The position numbers were made by a program, and so were the translations under genes. From Ectopseudomonas mendocina (lineage in GTDB: Bacteria; Pseudomonadota; Gammaproteobacteria; Pseudomonadales; Pseudomonadaceae): a stretch of 33,848 nucleotides of DNA. Below the pieces are notes generated by a model. The model saw only the letters and a list, made by a program, of their open reading frames with translations. It was not told the origin of the DNA and did not search any database. Shown here in pieces: positions 9,307-16,305 of the stretch (positions are counted from its first letter, which is position 1; each line of letters starts with the position of its first letter). Location of the stretch: NCBI RefSeq assembly GCF_008041835.1, contig NZ_VRYE01000017.1, positions 1-33,848 on the forward strand, in the 5' to 3' direction.

Positions 9307-9846
9307 TCAACGCTGACCAGCGAGCCACTCAATGGGGATTTCGTGCTGACCACGCTCGTCGGTGACGAACAACTCACCATCGCTGATCATCACGCTCCAA
9401 TTCAGCGAACGTGGCATGTCCAGCGCCAGGTCGGCCAATGCTTCCTGGCCCAGGGCGACCACGTTGATATTCTTCAGGCTGCGTACGGGATCGAGGCACT
9501 TGGTTTGCCACACGCGCAGGTTACCGTAGGCCACCAGGCTGAATTTTTCGGTACGCCGCGAGCACCAGGTAATGCGCTCGCTATCCGGCTGCCCCACTTC
9601 GATCCAGTGCAGCACGCGATCATCCAGGCTCTTTTCCCACAGCGCCGGCTCGTCGACATCCGACAGACCGCGGCCGAACGCCAGTTGCTCGTGATAGAAC
9701 AGCGCATAGGCGATCAACCGCGCGGCCAGGCGCTCTTCGGTTTCGGACGGGTGACGCGCGACGGTGAAACGCAGGTTTTCATAGACGCTGCGATCCATGT
9801 CGGTGAGGTTCAGTTCGATCTTGTACGTGGTCGATGGCAGGGCCAT
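9307..9846 (-). CDS. yaeQ: YaeQ family protein
   Basis: The whole 179-residue sequence fits the YaeQ family, from MALPSTTYKIELNLTDMDR at the start to the C-terminal SWVM-like strand region (LNWSVMISDGELFVTDE). YaeQ proteins have a PD-(D/E)XK nuclease-like fold. The E. coli gene was first reported as a suppressor related to RfaH function, but no biochemical activity is firmly established. It lies just upstream of recJ on the same strand in this window's reading direction, with only the REPIN in the gap. Ribosome-binding site is weak. Confidence 0.93.
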   Translation of the reverse strand: MALPSTTYKIELNLTDMDRSVYENLRFTVARHPSETEERLAARLIAYALFYHEQLAFGRGLSDVDEPALWEKSLDDRVLHWIEVGQPDSERITWCSRRTEKFSLVAYGNLRVWQTKCLDPVRSLKNINVVALGQEALADLALDMPRSLNWSVMISDGELFVTDERGQHEIPIEWLAGQR

Positions 9847-10100
9847 GGCGGGCTTCTTGGCTGGTCGGGAAAGTCGCCAAGTCTACCGCGAAACCTCTTC
9901 CGCCGCCCGACCGGACACAAGCGCATCGTCAGCCACTTGAGCCGCCCTGATGCCCGGCACGACAGGATGCTCTATCTGCAAGAGCTCAGGCCATAACCCG
10001 CCCCACCCTCACACCACCTGCCCCGTCGCGCGCATCGCTACTTCGGCACAGGCCAACCAGGCAATCACACCAGTTACTCACCGAGCCGGCTGCAGTCCAT

Positions 10101-10700
10101 TCAACGATATTGTCGGCGACTCAGCGCGGCATATAACACGCCACAAAACGCACCCGCCAGGTGGTACTCAAAGGAGACATCGGCACGCGGCAACAGACCG
10201 AAAAACCAGCCGCCATAAAGGCAAAAAACCAGCACAGCCAGCAACAGGTCGAGCAGGCTGCGTTCGAACCAGGCTCGCGCCAACAGCAATCCCCAGAAGC
10301 CAAAAAGCCAGCCACTGGCTCCAACGTGCAGACCAGTGCGTCCGAACAACCAGACCAACACACCGCTACCGACAATGATAAAGGCGCTGGACAAATAGAA
10401 GTCTCGACGCGAACGCAGCAACACCAGGCTACCGAGCACCAGTAGTCCACTGAGGTTACTCAGTAAATGCGCCCAACTGCCGTGCAGCCAGGGCGCGAGG
10501 AGAATGCCAGGCAGCGCCTCGATATGCCGGGGCACCAGCCCCCAGACGTTCAAGGCGCCACCGAGCGAAGCATTGACCAGTTGCACCAGCAGCAGCGCGC
10601 CACTGATCAACAGCAGCGGGCGCAACTCGACCAACCAGCCTCGCCTCACGATGCTACGCCGCCTGCCGTCATGCAAAGGATCGAGATGGATACCTTCCAT
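10101..10700 (-). CDS. Rhomboid-family intramembrane serine protease
   Basis: This is a polytopic membrane protein of 199 residues with about six hydrophobic segments. The rhomboid hallmarks are all present: HxxxN in an early helix (H78-N82, HLLSN), the catalytic serine in GASG (S129), and the catalytic histidine in YHLAGAFCG (H180). Rhomboids cut transmembrane segments of other proteins within the membrane; the substrate here is unknown. An in-frame TTG at 10712 precedes the chosen ATG. The basic N-terminus (DGRRRSIVRR) suggests a cytoplasmic start. The gene stands alone, 254 bp from yaeQ, and diverges from a small membrane-protein gene. Confidence 0.88.
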   Translation of the reverse strand: MEGIHLDPLHDGRRRSIVRRGWLVELRPLLLISGALLLVQLVNASLGGALNVWGLVPRHIEALPGILLAPWLHGSWAHLLSNLSGLLVLGSLVLLRSRRDFYLSSAFIIVGSGVLVWLFGRTGLHVGASGWLFGFWGLLLARAWFERSLLDLLLAVLVFCLYGGWFFGLLPRADVSFEYHLAGAFCGVLYAALSRRQYR

Positions 10701-11018
10701 GTAACGCCACAACTACGCCAGCCAATATCGGTATTCGTTTGCATAACCCTTATTCGCGACAGGAGGCTATTGCCCTCTCCGGCAATTCTTGCGTGCCCTG
10801 CGCAAGCGCTGCAAGCACCGTTCGATACCGGCAGCGCAGACATGCAGTGGCGATGGTCAACTGGCGCCTTGCCAATATCTCGGCTACGAGGGCTTATTAA
10901 AGGTAACTGCAGCATCCCCATGACTGCCAGCTTGCCACTGTGACGACATCAGGTGCCGACCAACAGTCGCCACCAGCACGGACTGACTGACGCTCACCTG
11001 ATCAAGAGGATCGGCCGC
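10701..11018. other. Intergenic region between divergent genes
   Basis: This 318-bp stretch separates the rhomboid gene (-) from the small membrane protein gene (+) and must contain both promoters. A TATTAAA-containing segment near 10890-10900 is the only -10-like sequence I noticed, without a well-spaced -35. I see no gene, repeat or clear terminator in it. Confidence 0.4.
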
Positions 11019-11273
11019 ATGATTGACGAACTCCCCCCGGCCGTACGCCAACTGCTGCATGCCAATCAACGCCAGGCCGCCATCGATCTGCTGAGCGAAT
11101 ACCTGGCAAACGACCAGAAGGAAGCCGAACGCCGCATCGATCAGTACCTGGAGGACGATCCACCCGTACACATGCGCGGCCCAGCCGTTGTGCGCGCCAG
11201 TCGCCTCAACGCCCTGGCCTGGCTGATACTGATCGTCCTGATGGCGCTCCTGGCGCTGATCTTCGCGCTCTGA
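11019..11273 (+). CDS. Small protein with helical N-terminus and one C-terminal membrane anchor
   Basis: This hypothetical protein has 84 residues. The soluble part (MIDELPPAVRQLLHANQRQA, then AAIDLLSEYLANDQKEAERR) is predicted helical and charged. The last 25 residues form one transmembrane helix (LNALAWLILIVLMALLALIF) ending at the C-terminus, so it should be tail-anchored with the N-terminus in the cytoplasm. The start at 11019 has a good ribosome-binding site (AAGAGGA); in-frame codons upstream to 10953 lack one. The repeated AI-LL-E ... EA---ID pattern faintly recalls the ribosomal L7/L12 C-terminal domain, but I would not name it on that basis. The function is unknown. Confidence 0.75.
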   Translation: MIDELPPAVRQLLHANQRQAAIDLLSEYLANDQKEAERRIDQYLEDDPPVHMRGPAVVRASRLNALAWLILIVLMALLALIFAL

Positions 11274-11312
11274 GCCAGCCACAAACGAAACCCGAGCCAC
11301 TTGCAGACCGCG

Positions 11313-11435
11313 TGAAAACGTAGCGAGCGCAGGTCAGGCAAGGCAAAAAACGGCGAAAAAGCGCGGTTTACGAGTTGTAAATGAGCACTTTGAGCCGTTT
11401 TTTAACGCAGCATGGCCGAGCGCAGTAGTTTTCAC
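11313..11435. repeat. MITE-like palindromic repeat, copy 1 (123 bp)
   Basis: The ends are an 8-bp inverted repeat (GTGAAAAC at 11313-11320, GTTTTCAC at 11428-11435). Inside lies a 9-bp stem (AAAAACGGC at 11347-11355, GCCGTTTTT at 11395-11403). At the centre is TTTAC-GAGTT-GTAAA (11368-11382). It shares the core GCGC-GTTTACGAG-TGTAAATGAGCA and the tail TTTTTAACGCAGCA with a larger copy at 20 kb. No transposase is encoded. It lies between two plus-strand genes, downstream of the small membrane protein and upstream of the AraC-type regulator. Confidence 0.75.
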
Positions 11436-11694
11436 ACAGTTTGATCTGGGCGTCGGCTTCACCAACGCAGCGAACTTCCCTGAGTGTAACGTCGCATGCT
11501 GCAAAATCGCTCACCGACTCCAGCCAGCCTGAACGAACTCATACCGGAGTGCTGAGCGACCGTCGGAGCTATGGCAGAGCAAGCCTTTTTTGCAAACCCT
11601 GGCCCGTTTCATGCTTTAAGAATACCGTCCTGTTGACCGCAGAAAGTGGTAACACCCTGCCCTGCACTTTATTATTGCCGACAAGGAAGTACCG
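11436..11694. other. Upstream region of the AraC-type regulator
   Basis: This stretch of about 260 bp runs between the palindromic repeat and the regulator start. An open frame of 127 codons crosses it from 11441, but it lacks a ribosome-binding site, resembles nothing I know and runs into the regulator gene in another frame. I treat the region as promoter sequence. No clear operator is visible. Confidence 0.4.
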
Positions 11695-12660
11695 ATGCGC
11701 AATGTCTGGTTCCTGCTACTGCCCCACACTCATCTGCTCGATCTTGCAGGCCCGCTGCAAACCATATCAACCTGTTTTGAACTGGACATGGCGCCGTTAT
11801 GCGTCCGCTGCATCGGGCCGATAACGCAGATCGAGTGCTTCCAGAACATCAGTGTGACCGGGCTGGAGCCACTGCCAGAAAGCCTCGAAGCTGGCGACCT
11901 GTTGTTCGTCATTGGCCACAAATTACCCCAAATCCCTGCCGAGCAAAGCATCCTGCAGCAAGTCGCGCACTGGCTGCAACGAATCGCCAGCCACACGCCT
12001 GACCTGGCGATCTGTTCAATCTGCACAGGCGCCTTTCTGCTCGGCCAAGCCGGCCTGCTCGACGGTCGCCGCTGCACGACCCACCACCGTTACGCGGAAC
12101 AGCTACAGCAGCACTTTCCCCTCGCGGAGGTGCTGAGCAACCATCTGTTCGTGCAAGACGGCAACCTCTACACCTCCGCCGGGGTTTCCACCGGTATCGA
12201 TCTGGCACTGCACGTGATCAGCCAACGGCTCGGCCGCAGCGAGGCCGGGCGCGTGGCCCAGGAACTGGTGATCTACCGCCGCCGCGCCGGCAATGATCCA
12301 CAGTTGAGCATGCGCGACCTGACCCGCAACCACATCCACCCACTGATTCATGAGGTACAGAGCTATCTTGAGCAACAGTTTGCCAGCTCGCTTGCCATGG
12401 AGGACGTCGCCCGCCGCTTCAACCTGAGCTACCGCCACCTGGCACGGCTGTTTCGCCAGAACACCGGCATAACCCTTCAGGCATACCTGCGCAAATTACG
12501 AGTGGAACATGCCAAGCAGTTGCTGGAGCAACAGCGCATCCCTATCGAGTCCCTCGCCGAACGTTGCGGTTTCAGCAGCAGCCAAGCCTTTCGCCTGGCC
12601 TGGAGCAAGGAAATGCCTCTGCCTCCCCTGCAGTATCGAAAATCAGCCGCAACCCTCTGA
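11695..12660 (+). CDS. GATase1-like AraC-family transcriptional regulator (FtrA/GlxA type)
   Basis: This is a DNA-binding regulator of 321 residues with two domains. Residues about 1-190 form a DJ-1/PfpI (class I amidotransferase-like) fold with the nucleophile-elbow cysteine C110 (CSICTGAFLLGQAGLLDG). Residues about 215-315 form the AraC/XylS C-terminus with two helix-turn-helix units (MEDVARRFNLSYRHLARLF near 235-253; IESLAERCGFSSSQAFRLAW near 284-303). Start: AAGGA lies 7 bp before the ATG. Pseudomonas regulators of this class, such as ArgR, GbdR and CdhR, respond to amino acids or quaternary amines, so an amino-acid-like effector is plausible. The gene converges on the HDO/PLP operon and is the only regulator near it, which makes it a candidate controller of that operon (inference). 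Confidence 0.9.
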   Translation: MRNVWFLLLPHTHLLDLAGPLQTISTCFELDMAPLCVRCIGPITQIECFQNISVTGLEPLPESLEAGDLLFVIGHKLPQIPAEQSILQQVAHWLQRIASHTPDLAICSICTGAFLLGQAGLLDGRRCTTHHRYAEQLQQHFPLAEVLSNHLFVQDGNLYTSAGVSTGIDLALHVISQRLGRSEAGRVAQELVIYRRRAGNDPQLSMRDLTRNHIHPLIHEVQSYLEQQFASSLAMEDVARRFNLSYRHLARLFRQNTGITLQAYLRKLRVEHAKQLLEQQRIPIESLAERCGFSSSQAFRLAWSKEMPLPPLQYRKSAATL

Positions 12661-12781
12661 AACACAATCGGGGGGCTACCGCCCCACGCTGCTGGCGTAC
12701 CGGTGCGCTCGCTGCGCGATGCAGCAGAAAGCCTAGATCGAGGCAGTTTTTTGAACCCCTCGTGAACGGATCATCATGCCT

Positions 12782-12988
12782 CTAAAAACAGGAGAACATC
12801 GGCAGATCACTTTGCAGATGTAGCAGCACCTGGGACAACGGGGCCAGATCGACCAGATAGAGCAACACGACGGTCAGCGGTAGCAGCCAGCACCACAGCC
12901 CCCGTGGCAGCCGCCAGCCTTCACCCGCAAGAACCAGCAATGCCAGCCCCTGCAAGAGCAAGATCACCCCGCCGATGCTCAGCGACAC
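12782..12988 (-). CDS. Small two-helix membrane protein, possibly coupled to the PLP-enzyme gene
   Basis: The predicted product has about 68 residues and two hydrophobic helices (SLSIGGVILLLQGLALLVLA and LWCWLLPLTVVLLYLVDLAP) separated by a short basic loop (GWRLPRG). I place the start at GTG 12988, 5 bp after AGGGGG. An in-frame TTG at 13006 overlaps the TGA stop of the upstream PLP-enzyme gene, so translational coupling is likely either way. A longer in-frame ORF to 13090 runs inside the PLP gene, so its upstream part is shadow. It is the last gene of the GNAT-HDO-MFS-PLP operon. I do not recognise a family. It could be an accessory subunit of the MFS transporter or a chance ORF. Confidence 0.5.
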   Translation of the reverse strand: MSLSIGGVILLLQGLALLVLAGEGWRLPRGLWCWLLPLTVVLLYLVDLAPLSQVLLHLQSDLPMFSCF

Positions 12989-13002
12989 CAACGCCCCCTG
13001 GC

Positions 13003-14247
13003 TCAAGAGGCCAGCCCCCGGTACAGCGCACTCAACGAAGAGTGGCGCCGACCATGCTCGACTTCGGCGAAGGCCCGAGCCAGATCGCAACGCAGGTCAT
13101 CAAGACGTTCAAGCCCTACGGACAGTCTCACCAGGCCATCGGGAATTCCAGCGCTTTGACGCTCCTCCCAGGTCAAGCGGCAATGCGTGGTGGTAGCCGG
13201 ATGAGTGACCATGCTCCGTGTATCGCCGATATTGGTACAACGCGCTACCAGTTGCAGCGCATCGATCCACTGCCAGGCAGCCGCTTGCCCTCCACTCATG
13301 CGAAAGCTGAGCAGGCCGCCATGGCCGCGCTGTTGACGACAGGCCAACGCATGTTGCGGATGCTCGGTCAGGCCGCTGTAGTAAACCGCCTCCACCAGAG
13401 CTTGCTCACGCAGCCACTGCGCCAACTCCAAGGCGCTGCTGGCCACACGCTGCATGCGTACCTCGAGGGTTTCCAGGCTCTTGAGCAGCAGCCAGGCATT
13501 GAAAGGACTACACGAGATGCCCAGGGTACGCAGTACTCCACGCAACTCACTGATCAGGGCGGCGCTGCCGGTAACCACCCCTGCCAGCGCCCGCCCCTGA
13601 CCGTCGATGTATTTGCCGGCAGAATGCACCACCATATCCGCCCCCAGGCAGTGCGGGCTCTGAAAAACCGGGGTGAGCATCGTGTTGTCCACCGCCAGCA
13701 AGGCCCCCTTGGCATGGGCGATGCGGCTGATTTCGCCGATGTCAGCGATCTTCAGCACCGGATTGGACGGCGACTCCAGCAGCACCAGACGCGTCCTGCT
13801 ATCGATATTGCGCTGCCAGGCATCCAGATCGGTCAGCTCAACCAGGCGCACCTCGACACCAAACCGGCCCATGTAGTTGCGCAAAGCACTCAAGGTTGTA
13901 CCGAACACATCACGGCTGCAGACAATGTTCTCGCCCTGGCTCAACAGCGCCTGGCAAAGACCGGCTATCGCCCCCATACCGGAGGCGAAGGCTGCCGCAT
14001 CTTCGGCCCCTTCGAGCGATGCGATACGCCGCTCGAAGGCACGCACAGTGGGATTGGTAAAACGGCTGTAGACATTGCCTGGCTGCTGGCCAGTGAACTT
14101 TTCCCAAGCATCACGAGCCGAAGCGAAGGTATAAGCGGACGTCATCGCCAAAGGCTCACAGAAGGTATCGGAAAAGTCCTCTCCCCGGCCGACATGCAGA
14201 GCCGCACTGGCATCGAAATCGCGAGAGTGTGGCGTATCGTGATCCAT
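13003..14247 (-). CDS. Cys/Met-metabolism PLP enzyme (O-succinylhomoserine sulfhydrylase-like)
   Basis: This is a fold-type I PLP enzyme of 414 residues in the cystathionine gamma-synthase / MetZ family, which performs gamma- or beta-replacement and elimination on amino acids. Visible motifs are Y60 and R62 (NVYSRFTNPT) for the PLP phosphate, D187 (VDNTMLTPVF) for the pyridine nitrogen, and the Schiff-base lysine K212 (HSAGKYIDGQGR). The family normally has Thr before this lysine (HSATK); here it is Gly. Start at 14247 has GAGGA 5 bp upstream; an in-frame extension to 14322 would overlap the MFS gene. It lies 43 bp after the MFS gene in an operon with an HDO and a GNAT. A second metZ-like gene outside the methionine locus suggests a specialised role, but ordinary homocysteine synthesis cannot be excluded. 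Confidence 0.87.
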   Translation of the reverse strand: MDHDTPHSRDFDASAALHVGRGEDFSDTFCEPLAMTSAYTFASARDAWEKFTGQQPGNVYSRFTNPTVRAFERRIASLEGAEDAAAFASGMGAIAGLCQALLSQGENIVCSRDVFGTTLSALRNYMGRFGVEVRLVELTDLDAWQRNIDSRTRLVLLESPSNPVLKIADIGEISRIAHAKGALLAVDNTMLTPVFQSPHCLGADMVVHSAGKYIDGQGRALAGVVTGSAALISELRGVLRTLGISCSPFNAWLLLKSLETLEVRMQRVASSALELAQWLREQALVEAVYYSGLTEHPQHALACRQQRGHGGLLSFRMSGGQAAAWQWIDALQLVARCTNIGDTRSMVTHPATTTHCRLTWEERQSAGIPDGLVRLSVGLERLDDLRCDLARAFAEVEHGRRHSSLSALYRGLAS

Positions 14248-14290
14248 GAATTCCTCATCCTCTGCTGATGATGTGAAGTGATCAAACGCT

Positions 14291-15511
14291 TCAACTCCTG
14301 ACCAGCTCTCGAGCAGCCGCACTCCGCCCCCAGGGCAGCAAAGTCAGCGACAGCCCAGCGGCCAGCAGGGTCACCAGAGTGAGCACCAGTGCCGTCATCT
14401 GATAGCTCTGGTGGCGGTCGTAGTCCATGGCACCGAGCTGGGTCACGGCCATGGCGCCCAATTGATGCACCAGGAAAAGCGCACCGAATACCTTGCCCTT
14501 GATCGCACTCCCATAGAGGTCGAAGCAAAAGGCCGAGGTCAGTACCACGGTACCCAGATAACTGGCGCCGAAGATGATCGCGAACAGGTACACCGAAAGC
14601 GTGCTCGGCTGCACCAGCAACAGCGCCACAGCAGCACAACGCAGTAGATAGAACGCCGCCAGCAAGGCTCCCTTGTTGAAACGTGTCGCCAACCAACCGG
14701 CCAACAGACCACTGATCAGCTCCAATACACCGAGCAGGCTCAAGCTGCTGGCCTGTATCGATGGCACCACTTCCTGCCCCTGCCAGTAAGGCACCAAATG
14801 CACGTCGATGAACGCCATGGTCGCACCGCAACTGGCAAAGCTCAGCGCCAACACGAAGAACCGCGGGTCACCCAGGAGAAATCTCAGCGAGACCTTGCCC
14901 TCCACACCGGATGCTGGCGCAGCCAATGGTACGCGGCGGGCCACCCAGAACAGCGCTGCACTCAGCGGCAGCAGGAAGATCAGGCCGATCACACTGAACA
15001 GGCTCTGCCAGGACACCCATTGCTCCAACCAGATCCATAGTGGCGACAGCACGATGAAACCGATGGCGGTACCGTTGGTAACCACGGCAAAAGCAAAGGC
15101 CTTGGACTTCTCACCGACCATGCGATCCACCAGGATACCCATAGGCACGTAGGTCATCGCCGCCAAGGCAAAGGCTCCAAGCAAACCGTAGAGCAGGATG
15201 AACAGGGTAAGACTGTGATCGAACAGACTGACTCCCAGTAATGCCAGGCCACCACAGAAACTGCCGGCAACCACCGTCCACAACGGCCCGACCCTATCGC
15301 TCAACCCTCCCACCAGAGGCGAAGCGAGGCCAATGGTCAGGACAAACAATGTCCCCCCCAGAGCCAAACCGGAACGGCCACCCCCGAAATGCGCCGCCAG
15401 ATCGACAAAGTACACCTGGTAAAGGCCCTTGATGGCACTGGACAGAAACATCACCAGAAAACCAACGGCGAGCACACCCGCCACCAAGGCAGAGCTATGT
15501 TGTCTGGACAT
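14291..15511 (-). CDS. MFS transporter
   Basis: This is a major-facilitator protein of 406 residues with about 12 hydrophobic segments split by a central basic loop near residue 200 (FWVARRVPLAAPASGVEGK). The loop 2-3 motif typical of the superfamily is present (GGLSDRVGPLW). The overall pattern resembles the oxalate/formate and monocarboxylate transporter-like groups, which leaves the substrate and direction open. I chose the ATG at 15511 (MSRQHSSALV), with GAGGA 6 bp upstream, 38 bp after the HDO stop; in-frame codons to 15550 precede it. Placement between HDO and PLP-enzyme genes suggests it exports the pathway product or imports its precursor. Confidence 0.9.
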   Translation of the reverse strand: MSRQHSSALVAGVLAVGFLVMFLSSAIKGLYQVYFVDLAAHFGGGRSGLALGGTLFVLTIGLASPLVGGLSDRVGPLWTVVAGSFCGGLALLGVSLFDHSLTLFILLYGLLGAFALAAMTYVPMGILVDRMVGEKSKAFAFAVVTNGTAIGFIVLSPLWIWLEQWVSWQSLFSVIGLIFLLPLSAALFWVARRVPLAAPASGVEGKVSLRFLLGDPRFFVLALSFASCGATMAFIDVHLVPYWQGQEVVPSIQASSLSLLGVLELISGLLAGWLATRFNKGALLAAFYLLRCAAVALLLVQPSTLSVYLFAIIFGASYLGTVVLTSAFCFDLYGSAIKGKVFGALFLVHQLGAMAVTQLGAMDYDRHQSYQMTALVLTLVTLLAAGLSLTLLPWGRSAAARELVRS

Positions 15512-15549
15512 GGTTTTTCCTCGCAATGAGATATGCCAGCGAGCTGGCA

Positions 15550-16275
15550 TCAGGCGGGTACGACGACACGAGCCTTGCAGTAATGGCGGTACATGTCTTC
15601 GTACATGCCGTAGAACATCCGGCAGGTGAGATCCACGGCCTGCAGTGCTTCATGCTGCATCTGCTCGGAAGTACAGATTTCGCTGACCAGCCCCAAGCCC
15701 TGATTGACGTGACCAACGTCCTCTTTCTGGTGGACCGAGAAAAACAGCAAGTCCTCCTCGGTCAGCCCATAGGCCCTGCCCAGCAGCTCATGGCGGGCAT
15801 CGCCGGCAACGGTTTCCAGATTCTGTCCCTCGCTGGCGATCATCACCGCTGCCGCTCCGATGTGATAACGCGCCGGATCGCGCACGGCCTCGAGACGATA
15901 ATCGATCAGCCGCTGGGTGGCCGGGAGCGGAGTTTCCGCATCGCGCTGCGCATCACTGACGCCGAGGGCGCGAATGAAGTTCTGCATCAGAGTGACGTGG
16001 TTGTCGGTACGAGACAGGCGACCGGTTTCCTCTTCATAGCAGTTGATCAGCAGCGCACGCTTGTAGGTGGGCGACGGACAGTAGAAAAACAAGTGTTCGA
16101 CATAGGTCAGGAAATACTTGGTCAGTTGATAACCCTGCGTGGCGACCTTGCGCAACAGGTCAAGATTCTTCGTCTGAGGGTCGAGCAACTCGAGAAAGAT
16201 TGGGTGAGAAATGGTCAAGTGCTGGTGCAAGGTGTCTTGCAGAGCGCGCTTGAACTGCTCCTGGGGCATGGTCAT
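15550..16275 (-). CDS. Haem-oxygenase-like diiron oxidase (HDO; iron-containing redox enzyme)
   Basis: The 241-residue, largely helical protein carries the ligand pattern of non-haem di-metal oxidases with the haem-oxygenase fold (CADD, UndA, BesC, SznF, FlcE group). A Glu cluster (E81-E83) and H93 occur in NCYEEETGRLSRTDNH, E149 in IASEGQN, and H182, D186 and H189 in HQKEDVGH. The final H-x3-D-x2-H spacing matches CADD. Such enzymes use iron (or Mn/Fe) and O2 for oxidative C-C cleavage, decarboxylation or N-oxygenation of amino acids and fatty acids. This ligand set separates it from PqqC and TenA, which do not bind iron. Start: AAGGAG lies 7 bp before ATG 16275. It lies 30 bp after the GNAT gene. 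The substrate is unknown. Confidence 0.85.
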   Translation of the reverse strand: MTMPQEQFKRALQDTLHQHLTISHPIFLELLDPQTKNLDLLRKVATQGYQLTKYFLTYVEHLFFYCPSPTYKRALLINCYEEETGRLSRTDNHVTLMQNFIRALGVSDAQRDAETPLPATQRLIDYRLEAVRDPARYHIGAAAVMIASEGQNLETVAGDARHELLGRAYGLTEEDLLFFSVHQKEDVGHVNQGLGLVSEICTSEQMQHEALQAVDLTCRMFYGMYEDMYRHYCKARVVVPA

Positions 16276-16305
16276 GGTTTATCTCCTTGTCAAATGACTA
16301 CGGGG

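Noticed and set aside
11441..11824. 127-codon ORF upstream of and overlapping the AraC-type regulator
   Set aside because: No ribosome-binding site, no recognisable domain, and it overlaps the well-supported regulator start in another frame.
12904..14268. 454-codon plus-strand ORF opposite the PLP enzyme
   Set aside because: Antisense shadow; the minus-strand product has all PLP contacts and a good ribosome-binding site.
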